A stretch of DNA of 64,000 bases from Klebsormidium nitens (Eukaryota; Streptophyta; Klebsormidiophyceae; Klebsormidiales; Klebsormidiaceae): positions 146,771 through 210,770 of the forward strand of contig DF237042.1 in assembly GCA_000708835.1 (NCBI GenBank). The letters are read 5' to 3'. The notes beneath the pieces were generated by a model. That model was given only the letters and a program-made list of their open reading frames with translations, was not told where the DNA came from and made no database searches. Position numbers and translations under genes: made by a program. Below, piece after piece: positions 35,590-46,905 of this stretch. Within the stretch, counting starts at the first letter, position 1. Each line of letters opens with the position of its first letter.

Positions 35590-38500
35590 TCACGTGTTGA
35601 CGACGTTGCTGAAGACCGCGAGCAGCTGGAGCGCGATCATGGTGTAGCCGAGCGCCTCCTCGTTCTTGCGCAGCCGGCCCTCGGGGCTGACGTCCTGCTT
35701 GATGACGAGAGCGAACGCGAGCGTGACGACAGCCAGCTCGCACACGCAGCTGAACAGCTCCGCCAGCTGGAGGGTGGCCACCACGAACGGCTGGACGAGG
35801 AAGACGATATGGGTTAACATCTGGGTTAGCACTTGGTTTAGCTGGATCACAAACGGTTGGACGACCAAGACAATTTGGGTTAGCATCTGGGTCGACGTAT
35901 TCGCGTAATGTGACGTGGCGAGTTTCACTCAGTCCGCCTGCAAGTCTTATTGCAAGGTCGATTAGATGCTCACACGGAGACGACTCGCTTAGAATGTGAG
36001 GACTCGTTTAAAGAGTAGTCAGTAGCTTTCGTGGCGAAGTTTCGGGAATTTGGAGTCTGTTGCTTCCCCTTTTTCTTGGGTGCAATCCTATCTATAGGGA
36101 GAGCTAGCCTCCGGGATTAACTGGGACGTCATTTGAAGGATTCGAGTTAGGGGCCGCGGAAAAACTCGTCAACTGAAGGCACGCACTGAAGCGCAAACCA
36201 CCATAAACTTGCGACCGACATCACCTCCTGCACGATACTCGTTGCGGTCTGTGCAAGTTCATATCGGGGCTCTGACGTCACGAGAGTGGTTCGTGACGTC
36301 ACCTTAAGGAGGAAAAGAACGATGACGAGCAGCGCCCGCATGGCGACGAGGAAGCAGAGCTGCCAGTAGGACGCGCGCACTCCGTACGTGGCGCCCAGCA
36401 GAGCGGCCTCGATGGCCTGGACACGTGGCGGTGCGACATTGGTCAGAAAAGAATCGTGCAAACGTACCGGCTGCTAGCAAGCCAGTATGCACTTACATCG
36501 TTTCGACAACTTTGGCAGCGACTGATTCTCAGGTCTTTATATATGGAAGTGGGCAAATGGATGGATTAGGGGCCAGGCTCGCATTAGTGAGACGTGTCGA
36601 AACACGGAGGTACATCATCTTTGGATGTGAATATTGCATATATGACTGTTGCAAAAAGTAAAGGGCATTTCGAGCGTGGTCAGATTTCGCATCTCAGATC
36701 CTTGATAGACTTTCGCATTTCAGATCTTTGACAGACTTCAGACTTCGTTTTCGCTAGCCTCGTCCCCTTTCTCGCTCACTCACCACGACGAGGAGGTACA
36801 TCATCTTCCACCCGGGGCGCAGGTGCGCGCCCACGCCGACCTTCCCGACGCGGTGCACCGTGCGCGAGCTCTGGCTGCGGAGCAGCTTTGTCCCCGGCGC
36901 GGGAATTCCGGGCGCGGCCTCGAGCAGCTTCTTGGATGACTTGGGCTTGGTGTAATACGCGAACTCCATGTTCCCCAGCCTACGGCGAACCCGCACCACT
37001 TTACCGGGCGCCTCGTTGCTGACGTCACCGCGGGTGGGCGATTGGGGCTTGGCTTCTCCGAGCGCGGGCTCCTTCGCTTCTTCGATGTCGATAAACTTCG
37101 CTCCCGCGTCGTCGACAGATTTGGGGGTTCCCTCGAGAGGGGCTTCGGCGATCGGGGGGGATCCCCCGGTCAGCAGGCCCTCGGCGTCTTCCACCGGTCC
37201 GCCTTTGAAAGAGAGGCCGCTCGGGGCGCCCTTGCGGGATGTCGAAACGGAGAGGTGCGGAGCGATACTGAGCAGTTCGGACGGGCGGCCGCAGTAGTCG
37301 GAGAAGAAGAAGCCGTACTTCGCCAGGAATAGGTCGCCGCTCTCGGAGTCCACCGGCTCCCAGGTGCCGCGGAAGGGGGCACGGAACCAGGCGGCGAGGC
37401 CCCCCCCCGCGCGGTGTTGCTCGGAGACGAAGGCGACCGACTTGCTCTGAACCGCGGAAGAAGTATGTCAGGATCGTTTAGGTAATGCTTTAGGATTGGG
37501 GCAAGTCCCAACTGCATGTATTCTGAACGTCGGCTTTGAAGTCCTCTCATCTCCTGGACACACAAACATAACGTTTCGATATGCCGTCTGCTTGATGCAT
37601 GTTCAATTCTCAGTTTAGAACGCAGCCTACACATGGAGAAGCTACGTAGTACACGTTCAACGAACTCAATCTGCCATACACCCCCCAGCAGAGACGAGTG
37701 GTAGTGCCAAGCTGACTGAATCGTGAACTCTCAATCCAGCAATCGATCGGCGACGACTCTGAGAACGATGAGTTGGTTAAACAAACCGGGACTCAGCTTG
37801 CAACCATTATCAACCTGACACCAGTCCAGAACCGGGTTTGAGTTACTAATTAGGTTAGCACTTACCATCATGACGTGGCGTGCCAGGATGGACAGCACGA
37901 AGAGGAAGAAGCCCAGGATCACCATCAGAACCAGCAGGCCCAGAGTGATCCCCCAAGGGGAAGCGCCTGCGATAAGACACACACAACGCGCATAAGAAAG
38001 ACAGATTTTCCTTTCAGCCTCGCGATTTGGAGCCTTTTTTTCTCCTTGAGACTTTCTTAGAGCGAATACGGTTTTGAGAATCGTTTCAGAACCTGGTCTA
38101 CGCAGGTTCAGCAGCTACGGCAGAGAACCGCGACCCTACAGCGCGCCACGTGTCCCCCGGAAACTCACCCACGATCGCCCCGAGTGCCACGTAGCCGAGG
38201 CCGACGATCGCGATTGAGAAGAAGGTCAGCTCCAAGGCGGGGAACGCGAGGAAAGCGGGGGACGCGTTCTTGCCCAGGCACCGGGACAGCGGGCCCTTGA
38301 GCAGGTGCAGGACGCAGAGCGCGAAAAGGATCACCGTGACCCAAAACATGACGCGGAGAAGGCTGCGGAGTCTGCACACGAAGATGTGAACGGCTGGTCA
38401 ATTTGGCTGTATGAAGGAATAAGATGAGTGGAATGTAACGAGCGGCGGATCTGCAACGCTGGTCGCCCTCTCCGCAGCAAGTGCCCGGTTTGCAGCGCAA

Positions 38501-41500
38501 CCGCAGATTCGGTTAAGAGGCCAATCATGGACAAGCCAGAAAGCCACGTGGCAAGAGGGTGTAAGTCAAAGAAGAGAAGCCAGCTGCAAGCGCGGAATCT
38601 GCTAGGATCGGAAGGGTTGCAAAGCCGCGGAAACGGACGGCCCGTTGCTTTTCTTTGACGTTACCGTTCGACCACGGTCAGCTTAACCTGCATGGCTATC
38701 AGCTTGTTCTCAACACTTACTAGATAGATGGAGATAATAACGAGTCAAAACGATGACGAGTTGAAAAAGGCTCGTACCCGTTGTGTCCTGGCTGCTGGAA
38801 CAAGCTGAGCGAGTTGATGCTCAGTTCTTTGCTGTATTCCGCAGGCGACGCCTCGAACGACACGTTTCCGCCGGAATAGAACGTCCTCGGACGGGCCTGG
38901 TTCAGCAGCTTCGTGTTGGCCGGAACCGTTCCGCTGGTTCCGTTGGCGGGCAGCGTCACCGCCTGGAGGAGCGCCCGCCGGTTCCGCTCGCTCGTGGCAG
39001 CGAGGATTCCGTTCGCCGGAACACCGGAACCGAGCGCCTGGGGGCGGTCCGTGTAGGGGATGGGGCTGTCGTGGGCGATTCCGTCGAAGGGGCTAGGCCA
39101 GCGGAAAAGGGAAAAGGCGAGAGCGGAACTGGCGTCGATGTAGGGGGTCGGCAGAGGAGCGTCGAGGCTCTGACGCGCGGCAAATAGACTGAGGCTGGAG
39201 GCGACATTCTGCAGTGAAACGAGGAGACGAAATCGATACACGTGGCCGGAGAGTCTTAGCTGAGCATCTGCGAAGTATCTGCATGTGAGAAATCGGGCTT
39301 TGGCTTTCAAAATCACTAGTCACTTGCAACTCTTATGCTTAAGCATGATGAACAAAGGAATCTCCAGATACGTGACAGGTGCGTTAAAGAGCAACTGAAG
39401 CAGACGACGAATGTGCTGAGAGTACGTACGATCAAGAGGCTCGAAGACTGCTGCATGATTCCGCCAGCAGCCATGACCCCCACGGAAGCGACCGCAACGG
39501 CGCGGATTCCGGTCTGAAGCCCCTTGTTGACCTCGTCTGCAAAGATCGGAAGGTGTCGGGCTCTTGCAGGGGACAAAGAACCATTTTGGACAGATACTAA
39601 GATATACGCGGTCATTGATATTGATAGTTGATATTTGATAATCTGCAGACTTTTTCATCGATTTAGCTGCTGAATAACTAAGTGTCAATACTGATTGGTA
39701 ATTGATCAAAGCCCTTTCATCTCGCTTTACTTCAATTATCCAAATCCATAGTCTCATCGGGTCTCTGTCACCTTTATCTGATGTTGATCTAGGTCTGGGC
39801 AAATCCGGACGCTTTGAACGCTCTTCCACAGGATCTGATTTCAAATATCGCAGCCACGCTCGAAGGGTTTGCCAAGCGCGGAGTCGCATCCAGGACAAAC
39901 TGGAAACGATGCGAGATCCTTGGCAAACAGCACTCGAAGCGGGTCGTCAGCAAAATTACAAACTTCCAAAGGCGCGGATTGGTGACACGTGGAGCGCTTG
40001 GATTGGCTCCTCACAGTGCAGCACTTGCAGCTGATTGGACGCAGTGTTCCCGGTGCCCACAATACTGAAGGCGCTGTCGGCAGGAACTTGGATGACGAGA
40101 TTGGCTTTCCGGTCGATGAGAACCGTCAGGACGTACGAAAAGCCGTCCGCTGTGGCAGCGTTCGGACCGGCCCTGCACGCGCGCACGTGAGGTTTTCGGG
40201 TTAGGTCTAGATTGCTGGGTTAGTTGGGCGGTAAGAAGGGCAGAATCACTGGCTGCAAGCATCTTGAAAAGTTCTGTCAGGACGTACGAAGAGGCAGCGT
40301 TCGGTCCAGCCCTGCACACAAGCGCATATGGAAGGATTTGGGCGAAACGTCGGGTTTGAAGTTAGACTACTGGGTAACCAGGCTGTAACCAGGGCAGAAC
40401 TGCTGAGTGCATCTTGGAGCATCGTAAAGTTCTGTTCGGACGTACGAAAAGCCGTCCGCCGTGGGAGTGTTCGGACCAGCCGTGCGCGCCCGGATGACAA
40501 AGCCTGGGCTTTGCGGGTTTGACAGGAGAAGCCCGTTTTCAATGGGCAAGGGATATTATGGGGTCCGGAATCTTCCTCAATATCAGCGAGAACGGGACCA
40601 CGTGTTACCGTTCGCAAGCCTCGTGTCCTGCAACCGGCCTATATTAATTCGAGAGCAATCCAAACTTGGAAAGTGCTTAGAAGGTTTCCCGCCACTTTGC
40701 AACGACAAGAAACCAATTTCAAATAAAGTTTCACCGGCTTAAAGTCAATCGAGAAGTGTTTGAGTGATCAAGAAGGAAGCGGCCGGACTTTCCGCCTTGC
40801 CGGGCCAGCAACAGAGCGGAACGGAGCGGAACAACGCATTTTTACTTCCTCTGATGCGGATGCAGAACCTCTTTCTTTGCAACGAATTTTCCACTCACCT
40901 AATGATCGTGCCATTAGTGATAGCCATCGTGTTTGCGTCGAATCCGAACACCTTCTTGTCAAACGTCAGCACGAGCGTCACCTCCTGGTCACGGGAAACC
41001 CCGGGTTCCGTCGAGAGTGCGACCACGCCGTTCGGGTCCTTGTTCACCAGCTGAAGGAAAGCGGTCGGAGGAGCGGAATCTGCCCGGGACAGGAGATTAT
41101 CATAGGGTTAGAAGAGGGTTAGCGCAGACTCAACAGTGGGTTAAGGTAGGGGCTGTCGATTCTGTATTGAGTTGACGCACAACCTTTGTTCACCAGCTGA
41201 TCGAAGAAGGGCGGTCGGGGCAGCCGTATATGCCCGGGGCAGAAGACAAGCATCAAGTTAAAAGCGGGTTACACAGGGGTTGTAGAATCGAGATACCGCC
41301 CCGTTGGATTCTGACTCAGAGGCCTGCTCAATCAACGCTCTTAAGGTCGATATTTAGAGAACTGACGATTCGGGGTCAATCAAGATTTGGATATTGAGGT
41401 GGGTCAGAATCGAATAAGGGTTAGGGATGAGGTCTGCGATTCTTTTACATCTTCAAACGGGGGAGGCAACAAAACCCAGAGAAAATCTGATGATGTTGAA

Positions 41501-44396
41501 CGCCTAACCAGCGGGTTTAGGCCCACTAACCGTGATACAAGACGTACGACGACGCGGCAGACAGTTGGAGAGGGTTCCCTGCCCGGTCGAAAACGTTGGC
41601 CGGGTTAACGCCAATCCTGATCAGCAATGGGCCGGTGCCGATCGGTACGATCTGCATCAGCCGGGGGGTCAGTACACGTCAGCAAGGGCTCCTCAGGTGA
41701 AACAAAGAACTTGGTTGTTGAGGAAATTGCTGGGCTCCAGCCGGAGAGAGAGTCTCGACGGGAAGGAGATTGTCAGAGATGAAAGGAGTCTGACAGTCCA
41801 GGGCGACAAGTGGTCGGCATCTGAAGGAGCGGAAGAGTCTGTGAGCAGAAATCCCAAGAGATCAAGCGGGCTGTACGACAAAAGGGAGTTGCAGGACAGA
41901 GCGAAAACACGTCAAGGGAGGTCGCTATCTCTGCAAAATTCGTGGACTTGGTTCATCCACTCGTTTCGAGCACCAGCTATGCTTTTCTAGGATGTGCAGA
42001 AAAAGCGAGCACTGCGAGAGCGCCTTTGCCGCCAATAAGCTATCGCTTCCAGTTTCTCTCTCGTCATTCACCAGATCGCATAACGTCTGCGCGACGAGTC
42101 CCTCTAATCCGTAGCTGATTCAGTTCGCTCTGCTTTCAAACTCACTTGGAAAGAGTAGGCGATTGGACCGGAGGGCAAATCCCCGGTCGCCTGAAGCAGC
42201 GCCCGGCGCCTTCCGGCTGCTGACGTGTCCTCCCGGAAGTTGACCAACCGCGCGTTCTCCAGATTAAAAGCGTCTGACGTCAGGAGGCCGACCGGTTCGC
42301 TGGCAACCGCGTAACCGGGGCAAGGCTCCTGCGAATCCCACGCCATGAACACGGTCTGACGTTCGCCGCTGGCGTCGACAAAGATCTTGGGCGTCTCGCT
42401 GACGTCAGCTTCGAGGGCGATGGAGATGGTGGGGGGGGTCGTGTCTGCAGAAGGAGGTGGGCGGTTTGCTTTGTGAATGATGTTCCAATCCATCCTTCGA
42501 GCGGTTCGTTTGCTTGTCATAGAACCGAACTTACACTTCTGCTTTTCGTACTCGAAAGGAAAGCTGACAAGCTCTCAGGTTATGCAAGCTACCGTCGGAA
42601 AGTTGGAAGACGTTGAAAAGACAAGGGAATGCAAAACCTCGAAACCTTCGCTTTCGGAACCGTGTCCTCGAGGCTTTGGCAAACTTTCTTGAGTCTGAAG
42701 TACCACTGAATTTGCGCTCGGTTGGTATCGACGTTTGAGAACTGAATTCGTCCATTAACCCCTCGAATGTGATCGATCCAAAGTCAAGTTGAAACGTAAG
42801 GGCGCGACAAAGTCGTACCAACAGTGACGAAGGTGCTGAGAAGGGCGACCGGGGCTGACGCGCCGGGGGCCGAATAGAAGGCAGCCGTCACCCTGTGGTC
42901 GCCGTCGTCCAGACCGGTCGTCTCAAAGGTCGCCCGGGTGTTGCCACAGGGCTCGGGAGCAGCGTCATCGACCTGGAATATGCGTCCGGAACAGGGGTTA
43001 GCAGTAACCAGACTTGGTTTGAGGGCTGTTTGTGGAAGTAGCAGAGACGAACCGAGTGAATTAGTTACCTGAAAAATACCTTAGGGAACTGGTCTGCTAC
43101 ACGGTTTTATGGACGTTTGCGCTTCCACTTCGAGAAGAGTCGATCGCTTTATTTTACTTGAGGACTAACCATGAAAAAAGACTTGGCAAAGTGGACAACT
43201 TCAGCTGCTGTGTTTGTCAAGGAGGGAAACAAAGCCTGACATGATTGGCGAACGTATCGTCTGCAATGTTCAATTTCGTGGTTCAGAATCTTGTAACGAA
43301 GTTTCCAAACACATCGGATCACGCAAAGTCATTTGATGCTGGCGCATGGCATGTTTGATCGCAGGTCGCCCTTCATGAACAGTGCATCTACAGGCAGCGC
43401 CCTCACAGCCACTTGCAAGCCGACACGTGGCAGCCTACCTGGCAGACAGCGGTGCACGTGGGACCGCAGAGAGCGGCTGTTGCTGGATCGAGCTCGAATG
43501 GTACCGTCAGAGAGGCGCTCTTGGAAAACCTCAGCACCGGGGGAAACTGCAGTCCCAGAGAAAGATTGTGAGAAAAAGATCAGTTCTCGCTTCTCACTTT
43601 TCGTTTCTGCGCCACTTACCTCATGCCAAAGGTATCTCACTCGATGGTTCAAACTAGATCACTGAACCCTCACTCTAAGTATGTGGCACTAACAAAACGA
43701 ACTGTCTTCAGCAAAGAACGAAGCAGAGACATAAGTGTCGTCACAAGCAGCTGCCCTAGCTTCTTATTCTTTTGTTGACGCAAACATCTGGACTTTACCA
43801 TGCTTTGGGCCATGGGATAAGGTTTATCGTCGATTTCAGCCGCAACATTTCCTCACCTGTGATACACCGCCCAGGTTTGCTGGTGTGGGGGTCGTGAACC
43901 ACTGTTCATACTCGGCTGTACCGGGCTCTGAATTCAGGTTCCTGACCGTGCGCAGAAGCTCTGAGTGGTCCGTCGGTTGAAACGCCCCTGGCAGGCCCGG
44001 AACCTCGATCAGCGCCGGGCTGCTGACGGCGATGACGTTGGCAGCGGGGGCCTGAGTGACGACCAGTATGGGTGACTCGGTGCTGACTTCACTGACCGTG
44101 GGGATCGGCATAGGAGGGGGCGGGATGACGGAGTAAGCTGGGGTTGGTGCGGGGGCGGTTTGGAGAGATGTGATGGTGCTTGGGGGGGTAGCTGGAAGAG
44201 TTAGAGCAGGGGGGGGGGAGGGGAGGATGAAGGTTTTGGGGTTGGTCGGGGAGAGTAGGGCTGGGGGAGGGGAGGGCAGCTGTAAGAGCTTCCGGCTCCC
44301 TTGGCGGATGACGTCGGTGTCAGGCTCGTGAAGGGGAGTGCTGGACACGTGGCTAAGGAAGGCCAGGATGACGAAGAGTGTACGGATGAGCGCCAT
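35590..44396 (-). CDS. Secreted-entry multipass membrane protein with Ig-like repeats and TRP-like membrane region
   Basis: Fourteen exons in transcript order: 44396-43857, 43546-43439, 42972-42819, 42444-42146, 41651-41531, 41079-40899, 40172-40015, 39536-39430, 39208-38778, 38371-38169, 37966-37866, 37446-36784, 36416-36303, 35790-35590. Phases agree at all 13 junctions; length is about 1126 residues. A signal peptide (MALIRTLFVILAFLSHVSS) is followed by a Pro/Ser/Thr-rich stem. Two or three bacterial-type Ig-like units follow, with the hallmarks TVDTTPPTISI, VTLVLTFDKKVFGF, ITNGTI and FDRAGNPL. Then a segment GNVSFEASPAEYSKELSINS leads into about eight membrane helices (for example VMFWVTVILFALCVLHLL and ITLGLLVLMVILGFFLFVL). 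A disordered cytosolic loop follows residues FLAKYGFFFSDYCGRP, which resemble the FxxRYGxLFxDYR motif of fungal and algal TRP-like (Flc/Pkd2-type) channels. A surface sensor or channel role is inferred, not shown. Confidence 0.7.
35781..35892 (-). repeat. Tandem copy of the last exon's splice junction, 66-bp period
   Basis: On the + strand, ACGAACGGCTGGACGAGGAA followed by GACGATATGGGTTAACATCTG (35783 onward) is repeated as ACAAACGGTTGGACGACCAA then GACAATTTGGGTTAGCATCTG (35849 onward). The junction used by the gene (acceptor just after 35790 on the - strand) is in the first of these, that is, the 3'-most copy in transcript order. Confidence 0.75.
36685..36736. repeat. Tandem repeat, 26 bp x 2, in Ig/TRP-like intron
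   Basis: Copies at 36685-36710 and 36711-36736 read TTTCGCAT-TCAGATC-TTGA-AGAC with three differences. They lie between exons 37446-36784 and 36416-36303. Confidence 0.85.
40110..40500 (-). repeat. Three tandem copies of the 40172 exon's splice junction
   Basis: The sequence GGACGTACGAA followed by GCAGCGTTCGGACC-like bases and GCCCTGCAC occurs at about 40128, 40279 and 40437 (periods about 151 and 158). In transcript order the copy nearest the exon body (40172 downward) is the functional one. The two upstream copies hold the acceptor-like CTGCA and the first 40-60 exon bases, with deletions and frame breaks. Confidence 0.75.
41033..41250 (-). repeat. Tandem copy of the 41079 exon's splice junction, about 147-bp period
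   Basis: The 14-base string TGTTCACCAGCTGA occurs at 41041 (inside the exon) and at 41188 (in the upstream intron). It is followed in both by GAA-AAAG/GG-GCGGTCGG and then TGCCCGGG. The copy spans the 3' splice site and about 40 exon bases. Confidence 0.75.
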
Positions 44397-46272
44397 TGTA
44401 GTTTCGTGACTGGGCTTTCGATTCACCTGGAAAAAGAGTGTGCAAAGTTCAGAGACTCTGAAGATAGACTTTGCAATGTTCAGTGTCAGTTAGATGGTTG
44501 AAGGACAAGTCAGAGATAACATGGATTTCAGCCATGGAAAGTACTCCATTGGCAGCAACATGGGTCAGAAGAAACCAGAGACCAGCGAAGGTAAAAGACA
44601 CCTGCAAAACGATTGCCTTGGGCCCTGCTTGGATTTGAAACATTACTCAGCCTCGTTAACCACTCTGAGATGGAGATGCTATGATCCTGCAAGGAGAGAA
44701 AAGCCGAGGAACTAATCTTATCAGACCATGTAGGAACGAGAAATAGCCAATAAGTTAATGACACCTGGAACACTGATCTGAAAATGTCTCTCTCAATTCT
44801 GTGCACAGAGTTGAAGTGCAATCTGAATCTCATTCCAAGTGCCTCCAACCCAAAGACTGAGTAGGCTCCATACGCAATCTTTGTGGGCTAAGTTGAGCAC
44901 AATGCCAAAGAGTAAAGTCAAATACTCTAGCACCTTATCTCAAAAGCCCCCAACCCGCAAAGCTTTGAGCGAGTCTCCTTGTTCCAACATGTGGTCACAT
45001 GCAAATTGCTCCCTGAATTTGCCACTGACAGGGTCTACATGAACCAAGTGTTAGAAGGGATTTGGGGGCTTCCTCATTCACTGAGTTGGTTTAGAGCAAC
45101 AGGAAGGTCAAGTTTAGGAGCACTGATGGAATTGTCAAAGCAACAGAAAGAACCCAGAAAACTCTCATGAAGGTTCTGTTTGGCCTGCAATCAGTAAATC
45201 CAGCTTGAAAAGGGTCTGGTTCAGAGCTCCCACCCTGAAGCTTTCAAACAAAGAAGTGAAGACATTTGGTCACTGGGCAACCCAGAAATATGACAGCCCA
45301 AAGCCAGGGCTTTCTTAGGACAATAATGCACTCTTGTAGTACCTATCTGATCTTTGCCATAAGAGCCTTGCTTCTTCAAGACAATAATGGAGTCTGTCAG
45401 AATCTGGAAACTGTGCACAAGAAAGAATGCTTTCATGTAGAATTTCCTTTTGGAACTCAATCAATAACATGACAAGATAGGAGTCTTGTAAGTCTCACCT
45501 GAGCAAGCCCGATGCCAAGAGGAAGCTTTGATGTCTGAGCCTCTGAGGAATGGTCCTTCAAGTAAGGGATCCCCCACCTGCACAGGATACTGTCACATCA
45601 TTGGTGTGGGTCGTTCACTGGGCATTTGGGTAGAGAGAACGGGCTCTTCACTCCTCTTCCTGAATATCTCAGAAGGGCTGAGCAAGGCTGGCTGCAGTGA
45701 GAAAGTTCAATAAGGTTACACTTTCGTTGAGGAGCTGGATGAAACCCCTTGAAACCCCTGGTTTGTAGACACAGCTCCAACCTAACAGGTTCTCTAAGTA
45801 ATCTTTGAACAGGATGCAGTCCACAAAAGCAAAACGGTAGAGACTGTATTATCCATTGATGCTTTCTGGCAAACCAGCAATCAATCAGAGCAACAGTGGC
45901 CAATGAAATGGGGGGGGGGACGAGTAACTGAAAGCTTGGCAACCTCTGTTCATGGCCTTTGTTCATTGGAAGCATCCTGATTCCCATGGTGCACAAAGAA
46001 TGGACACATGTTTTCCCAGAGAGACGAGAGGCGAGAAATGCACAAAGGATCAATCACTGCAAGCTGCCAACAAGCCATCTCTCCCCAAAGATTTGGGCCT
46101 CTTCTCTGTTATTCTTGGACCCCTCTTCGCCCAGGGGCCAATGCAACCTGTGAAAAGAATGAAAGCGTACAATACACAACATCAATGATTTGTGTATCCC
46201 AGTCACTGCTGCAATGGTCAAGCCATCAATTCAGTAGTCCTGCCGTCTCACCTTGTGTCGAATCCTGAGTAG
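44397..46272. other. Intergenic or untranslated/intron DNA upstream of the Ig/TRP-like gene
   Basis: A possible 5' UTR exon boundary lies just upstream of the start codon (acceptor CTTTTTCCAG on the - strand at about 44427-44436). The rest has lower GC than the exons and only short frames. It may hold the promoter of this gene and the 5' exons of the unidentified + strand gene at 46273. I could not resolve any coding exon. Confidence 0.4.
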
Positions 46273-46905
46273 GCCTCCGACCTCTTTAACGCCCTTGGTG
46301 AATGTAGAGTCGCAAATAGCACAACCACAGCACAGGAGAGCTGCTCGGATGGGCCACCCCTGAATGTTTACGCGGCGAATACTCTCCTCAGCAGAATAAC
46401 TGAATCCTTCCACATCGGCAGTCCTCCAGCCGCGAGTGACTACTTGATGGCTCCTATCTGTTTTGTTTCCGAAGTGATTGCTGCAATGCAAGCATCAGGT
46501 TTCCTGAGCTGGCTGTACGATGCAGTATGGCAACCTGAGGGGGAACCAGATGTAAAGGTAGACTCGTCGCTTTTTGCAGGGGCAGCTTTTCGCGGCAGCT
46601 GATGAACATGCTCGCTGGTCAGCAGTGCGCAAAGCAGATCAGAACCACATTTCAAGGAACAACTTGAAAGTAGTAGTCCTACCAATTGTCAATCGGTCCA
46701 TATTTTTGTTGTCGATTTTACCTACCGCAGCTGTAGCACCCAATTTTACCATGATTCTTTCAGGAAGAGGATCCTGCACGGGCAAAATTTGGCGCCCGCT
46801 GATCTGACCTTTGAGTATAAGGAGGTGCTGCCATTGCTTCTCGACCGATTAATTCAAATTGCCCCCGGCTTCCCTCCTCTTCGGGCCTTCCTTTTACAGC
46901 TCTAA
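46273..46905 (+). CDS. Unidentified protein, internal and C-terminal exon candidates
   Basis: The 95-codon open exon 46273-46557 (after AG, before AAG|GTAGAC) has no stop and looks protein-like: ASDLFNALGECRVANS, VYAANTLLSRITESFHIG, FVSEVIAAMQASGFLSWL. A second open stretch ends at a TAA (46903-46905) and encodes GQNLAPADLTFEYKE then VLPLLLDRLIQIAPGFPPL. This suits a helical C-terminus. The two do not join in phase by any strong donor-acceptor pair I can see, so the boundary around 46558-46770 is unresolved and an exon may be missing. No family was recognised. It stands head to head with the Ig/TRP-like gene. Confidence 0.35.
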
